A stretch of DNA of 64,000 bases, from positions 62,001 through 126,000 of the forward strand of contig NZ_QWDM01000002.1 in the NCBI RefSeq assembly GCF_003996965.1, written 5' to 3'. Under the pieces are notes generated by a model that saw nothing but the letters and a program-made list of their open reading frames with translations, was not told where the DNA came from and made no database searches. This document shows positions 63,183 to 64,000 of this stretch, in pieces (the stretch's first letter is position 1; each line of letters begins with the position of its first letter). The translations under genes were made by a program, and so were the position numbers. The stretch is from Flavobacterium cupreum. Its GTDB lineage: Bacteria > Bacteroidota > Bacteroidia > Flavobacteriales > Flavobacteriaceae.

Positions 63183-64000
63183 TTACAATGAGAAACTGGT
63201 ACCTTCTTTTCCGTCTTTCAACTGAATTCCCAAACCAATTAACTGGTCGCGAATCTGATCAGAAAGCGCAAAGTTTTTATCTGCTCTGGCCTGATTTCTC
63301 ATACCGATAAGCATGTTGATGACGCCGTCTAATTTATCGTTATTACTATCGGCAGTCTTTTCGTCGCTTAAACCTAAAACATCAAAAACAAAAGCATTAA
63401 TTGCCGTTGTGAATGTTTTTAAATCCTCTTCGGAAATAGTTTCTTTTCCCTCTTTCAATAAATTGACATAACGAACGGCTTCGAATAGTTGCGCGATTAA
63501 AATTGGCGTATTAAAATCGTCATTCATGGCATCGTAACACAATTGTTTCCACGATGCAATATCAATAGAACTTGTATTATGGCTTGCTGAAATTCCTGAT
63601 AAAGCGTCAACGGCTTCCATTAGCCTTTTGTAGCCTTTTTCGGCAGCTACAATCGCATCATCAGAAAAGTCCAAAATACTTCTGTAATGTGCCTGCAGCA
63701 TAAAGAAACGGGTTACAGAAGCAGAAAAAGCTTTACTAAGGATATTGTTTTCTCCACTTAGAATTTCACCCGGCAAAATATTATTTCCGGTCGATTTTGC
63801 CATCTTCTTACCATTTAAAGTAAGCATATTGGCATGCATCCAGTAGTTTACAGGAGACTGACCCGTGCAAGCTTCGTTTTGAGCGATTTCACATTCGTGG
63901 TGCGGGAATTTTAAATCCATTCCGCCTCCGTGAATGTCAAAATGATTGCCAAGATATTTGGTACTCATCGCTGTACATTCAAGATGCCAGCCCGGAAAAC
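63183..64000 (-). CDS. cysS: Cysteinyl-tRNA synthetase, C-terminal part
   Basis: Charges tRNA-Cys with cysteine. Cut by the right edge: the frame is open to base 64000, reading [12 protein letters not shown] before the internal Met at 63968. [16 protein letters not shown] supplies zinc ligands and the HIGH-like region's partners, and KKMAKSTGN is the KMSKS loop with Ala in place of the first Ser. DALR-type anticodon domain follows. About 272 residues of roughly 490 are visible. Confidence 0.95.
   Translation of the reverse strand, partial: FPGWHLECTAMSTKYLGNHFDIHGGGMDLKFPHHECEIAQNEACTGQSPVNYWMHANMLTLNGKKMAKSTGNNILPGEILSGENNILSKAFSASVTRFFMLQAHYRSILDFSDDAIVAAEKGYKRLMEAVDALSGISASHNTSSIDIASWKQLCYDAMNDDFNTPILIAQLFEAVRYVNLLKEGKETISEEDLKTFTTAINAFVFDVLGLSDEKTADSNNDKLDGVINMLIGMRNQARADKNFALSDQIRDQLIGLGIQLKDGKEGTSFSL

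Overview
The window looks like a chromosomal segment of a Flavobacterium-type bacterium (Bacteroidota, Flavobacteriaceae). Support comes from the AT-rich sequence, the TAnnTTTG -7 promoter boxes (often 25-120 nt ahead of ATG starts that lack a strong Shine-Dalgarno sequence), a type IX secretion (T9SS) type A sorting domain, a fused SecDF, and many short secreted or outer-membrane proteins of families typical of this group. I see no tRNA, rRNA, CRISPR array, insertion sequence or phage gene.

Layout. 1-5123: 3' part of pyrD, a SatD-like/DUF3307 pair with a GTTAC palindrome cluster upstream, HMG-CoA lyase, and a lipoprotein/DUF5723 pair. 5434-16599: core genes guaB, purA, a Nudix hydrolase, a Fur-family regulator, a bifunctional (p)ppGpp synthetase/hydrolase, an L,D-transpeptidase and an RNA methyltransferase, mixed with small hypothetical genes. 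16895-25929: a secreted phosphodiesterase, then the minus-strand cluster DUF58 - MoxR ATPase - DUF4350 - DUF4129 - SpoIIM-like with a divergent RDD gene, a secreted protein and a UPF0126/TRIC channel. 25991-39998: a surface-glycan locus (FemAB/GNAT-like protein, FdtB aminotransferase, Wzx-like flippase, hexapeptide acyltransferase, four glycosyltransferases, FdtA ketoisomerase, 2OG-Fe(II) dioxygenase). It is interrupted at 30707-34663 by a decayed RHS/polymorphic-toxin island with toxin tips, putative immunity genes and a T9SS-sorted protein. 40006-47761: ftsE, a 1004-residue TPR protein, a PhzF-family enzyme, an outer-membrane beta-barrel and a Gre-like protein. 48212-51741: two tandem asnB paralogues. 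51948-64000: M16 peptidase, gyrB, mdh, secDF, a PagL-like lipid A deacylase, lgt, yidD and the 3' part of cysS.

Functional links. guaB and purA supply the two branches from IMP. FdtA and FdtB together suggest a 3-acetamido-3,6-dideoxyhexose sugar for a surface polymer that the flippase would export. SecDF, Lgt and YidD form an envelope-biogenesis group. The strongest oddity is the second AsnB. Its catalytic Cys is Ser, and the Arg and Asn of the glutaminase pocket are Ser and Asp, while its synthetase motifs are intact. The other main observations are the toxin-immunity remnants, the palindromes ahead of the SatD-like gene, and several families of inverted and short tandem repeats scattered between genes.
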